Positions 5,884 to 6,967 of a stretch of DNA of 6,967 bases are shown here, one piece after another. The stretch comes from an uncultured Eubacteriales bacterium. Its GTDB lineage: Bacteria > Bacillota > Clostridia > TANB77 > CAG-508. Location: NCBI GenBank assembly GCA_902760765.1, contig CACWHO010000106.1:1-6967 (forward strand), written 5' to 3'. Numbering within the stretch: position 1 is the first letter of the stretch; each line of letters opens with the position of its first letter. The notes under the pieces were generated by a model that saw nothing but the letters and a program-made list of their open reading frames with translations, did not search any database and had not been told where the DNA came from. A program made the position numbers and the translations under genes.

Positions 5884-6586
5884 TTGACAATATTAATATC
5901 TGCAATAAAAATTATATTTTTATTAGGATTTTTAATAACAATACATGAAGCTGGACATTTACTTATTGCAAAAGCATGTAAAGTAAAAGTAAATGAGTTT
6001 TCAATTGGATTTGGACCAGCAATTTGGAATAAACAAGGAAAAGAAACAAAATATTCTATACGTATAATTCCACTTGGTGGATATTGTAGTATGGAAGGTG
6101 AAGAAGAAAGAAAAAATACTGAAGGGTCCTTTTCAGAAGCAAGTATACCAAAAAGAATAGCAATTGTTGCTGCAGGAGCAATTGTTAATATTTTATTTGG
6201 AATACTTGTATATTTTATTATGTTTGGACCAACAGCAACTGGTGAAATAATTGTTGCAATTTTTAAAAGTTTGAAACAATTATTTACTGCCAAAGTAGGT
6301 GTTGACCAAATGATGGGACCTGTTGGCATTTCACAAATTGTTGCAACAACAAGTGGATTTAAAGAATTTATGTATGTATTAGCATTAATATCAATATCAC
6401 TTGGAGTAACAAATTTATTACCAATACCCATTAGATGGTGGTAGAATAGTTTTATTAATTATAGAAGCAATACGTAGAAAACCATTAGAAGAAAAAACAG
6501 AAATGAATTTACAATTAGTTGGATTTTCAATATTAATTGCTATTTCATTAGTAGTTACATATAATGATATTTTGAGAATAGTTTAA
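5884..6586 (+). pseudogene. rseP: RseP/RasP-type site-2 zinc metalloprotease, PDZ region missing and frame broken
   Basis: The family cleaves transmembrane anti-sigma factors and signal-peptide remnants within the membrane. The start is TTG at 5884, with AAGGAGG (5870-5876) 7 nt upstream. The first membrane helix contains the zinc-binding HEAGH (residues 21-25), followed by VNEFSIGFGPAIW (36-48), IPLGGYCSMEGE (62-73) and a second helix (about 91-113). At residue ~113-116 (nt ~6220-6232) it jumps to PTATGEIIVAIFKSL, MMGPVGIS (143-150) and the third helix, with no PDZ domain between. Normal relatives are over 330 residues and this one would be 234. At ~6428-6430 a 2-nt loss destroys the PALDGG motif carrying the third zinc ligand, giving IPIRWW and a stop at 6444. 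The correct frame continues from there as DGGRIVLLIIEAIRRKP and runs to 6586. As written it is inactive. Natural PDZ-less homologues exist, but the frameshift argues for damage or error. Confidence 0.88.
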
Positions 6587-6605
6587 AAGATGTTTAAAAT
6601 ATAAA

Positions 6606-6634
6606 TTAAAATTTGTAATTGTTATTCATATAAA
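6606..6634 (+). promoter_or_regulatory. Weak promoter candidate before the 3' gene
   Basis: TTAAAA (6606-6611, 4 of 6 to TTGACA) and TATAAA (6629-6634, 5 of 6) are spaced 17 nt apart in the gap between the rseP remnant and the last gene. In DNA this AT-rich, such a match is expected by chance fairly often. No terminator hairpin is visible after rseP, so read-through is also possible. Confidence 0.25.
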
Positions 6635-6667
6635 ATGTAGTTTTAATTATGAAGGGATGAAATAATT

Positions 6668-6967
6668 ATGAAAATAAAAAAAGAATTAGATGTAATAATA
6701 CTTATAGTTATATTGATTATCTCAATATTAATATTAATATTGAGTCCAGATAGAACTGATAAAAAGGCAGATATAGTTGAAAAAAACAATAAAACTTTAG
6801 CAGAAAATGAAAAAACAAATACAACAGATTTGAACAAAATAAATAGTGAAGAAGAAAAAGAAACAAGTATGCAAAAAGGTGGAAACTTTTTAAAAAATGG
6901 AGATAATATTGTATTTTACAAAATAGATGACAATAAAACAATATATACATATAATATAAATGAAAAA
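6668..6967 (+). CDS. Unrecognised membrane-anchored protein, 3'-truncated by the window end
   Basis: An open frame begins at ATG 6668 after GAAGGGA (6651-6657), at 10 nt, and is still open at the last base, giving 100 residues. Residues 1-7 are basic (MKIKKEL). Residues 8-26 form one strongly hydrophobic helix of Ile, Leu and Val, most likely an uncleaved signal anchor with the rest outside the cell. Residues 27-70 form a polar linker rich in Lys, Glu, Asn and Thr. From about 71 the sequence becomes ordered (GGNFLKNGDNIVFYKI, then TIYTYNINEK). The spacing of aromatic beta-strand-like residues and 'NGDNIVFYKI' resembles the opening blade of TolB-like or DUF5050-type beta-propellers in Clostridia, but that is only a resemblance. 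It follows rseP by 81 nt. It is not one of the genes usually found at this place (dxr, ispG, proS, polC). Function unknown. Confidence 0.75.
   Translation, partial: MKIKKELDVIILIVILIISILILILSPDRTDKKADIVEKNNKTLAENEKTNTTDLNKINSEEEKETSMQKGGNFLKNGDNIVFYKIDDNKTIYTYNINEK

Noticed and set aside
5868..6431. Long minus-strand open frame opposite rseP
   Set aside because: It is a shadow of the + strand zinc protease, whose motifs (HEAGH, GPVGIS) are unmistakable. There is no family resemblance on the minus strand.

Overview
The window is a stretch of bacterial chromosome carrying the translation / lipid-precursor gene neighbourhood rpsB-tsf-pyrH-frr-(polyprenyl synthase)-uppS-cdsA-rseP, followed by the start of an unrecognised membrane-anchored protein. 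All genes are on the + strand. The very AT-rich DNA, AGA-dominated arginine codons, strong AAGGAGG-type ribosome binding sites, TTG starts and the gene order itself point to a low-GC member of the Bacillota, most likely Clostridia. The exact lineage cannot be read from this sequence.

Layout. Positions 27-1692 hold intact rpsB (ribosomal protein S2) and tsf (EF-Ts), closed by an intrinsic terminator at about 1709-1748. The gap 1693-2079 contains no gene. It holds that terminator, a 144-bp near-perfect palindrome (1781-1924, with 38-bp perfect arms) and a likely promoter with two extended -10 boxes and a dyad. From 2080 to 4983 come pyrH (broken), frr (intact), an ispA-type short-chain prenyl diphosphate synthase (intact, in an unusual place) and uppS (broken). 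Then come cdsA (intact, 5001-5804), a promoter-like and hairpin-bearing gap, rseP (broken, 5884-6586), and a partial gene from 6668 that runs off the end.

How the genes fit together. rpsB, tsf and frr serve the ribosome and pyrH serves pyrimidine nucleotide supply. The prenyl synthase would make farnesyl diphosphate for the neighbouring UppS, which makes the C55 carrier for peptidoglycan. CdsA makes CDP-diacylglycerol for phospholipids, and RseP is a membrane site-2 protease.

The oddest property is a cluster of clean deletions in otherwise well-preserved genes: about 11 nt in pyrH (removing the Leu-Ser-Gly-Glu motif), a missing in-frame block plus about 38 nt in uppS, and the whole PDZ region plus 2 nt in rseP. 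Flanking residues are family-typical on both sides of each lesion, so these are either recent mutations or, more likely, assembly or sequencing faults. dxr, which commonly sits between cdsA and rseP, is absent. I see no mobile-element genes, CRISPR array, tRNA, rRNA or defence genes. The best candidates for unexplained biology are the 144-bp palindrome and a hairpin lying between the frr Shine-Dalgarno and its start codon.
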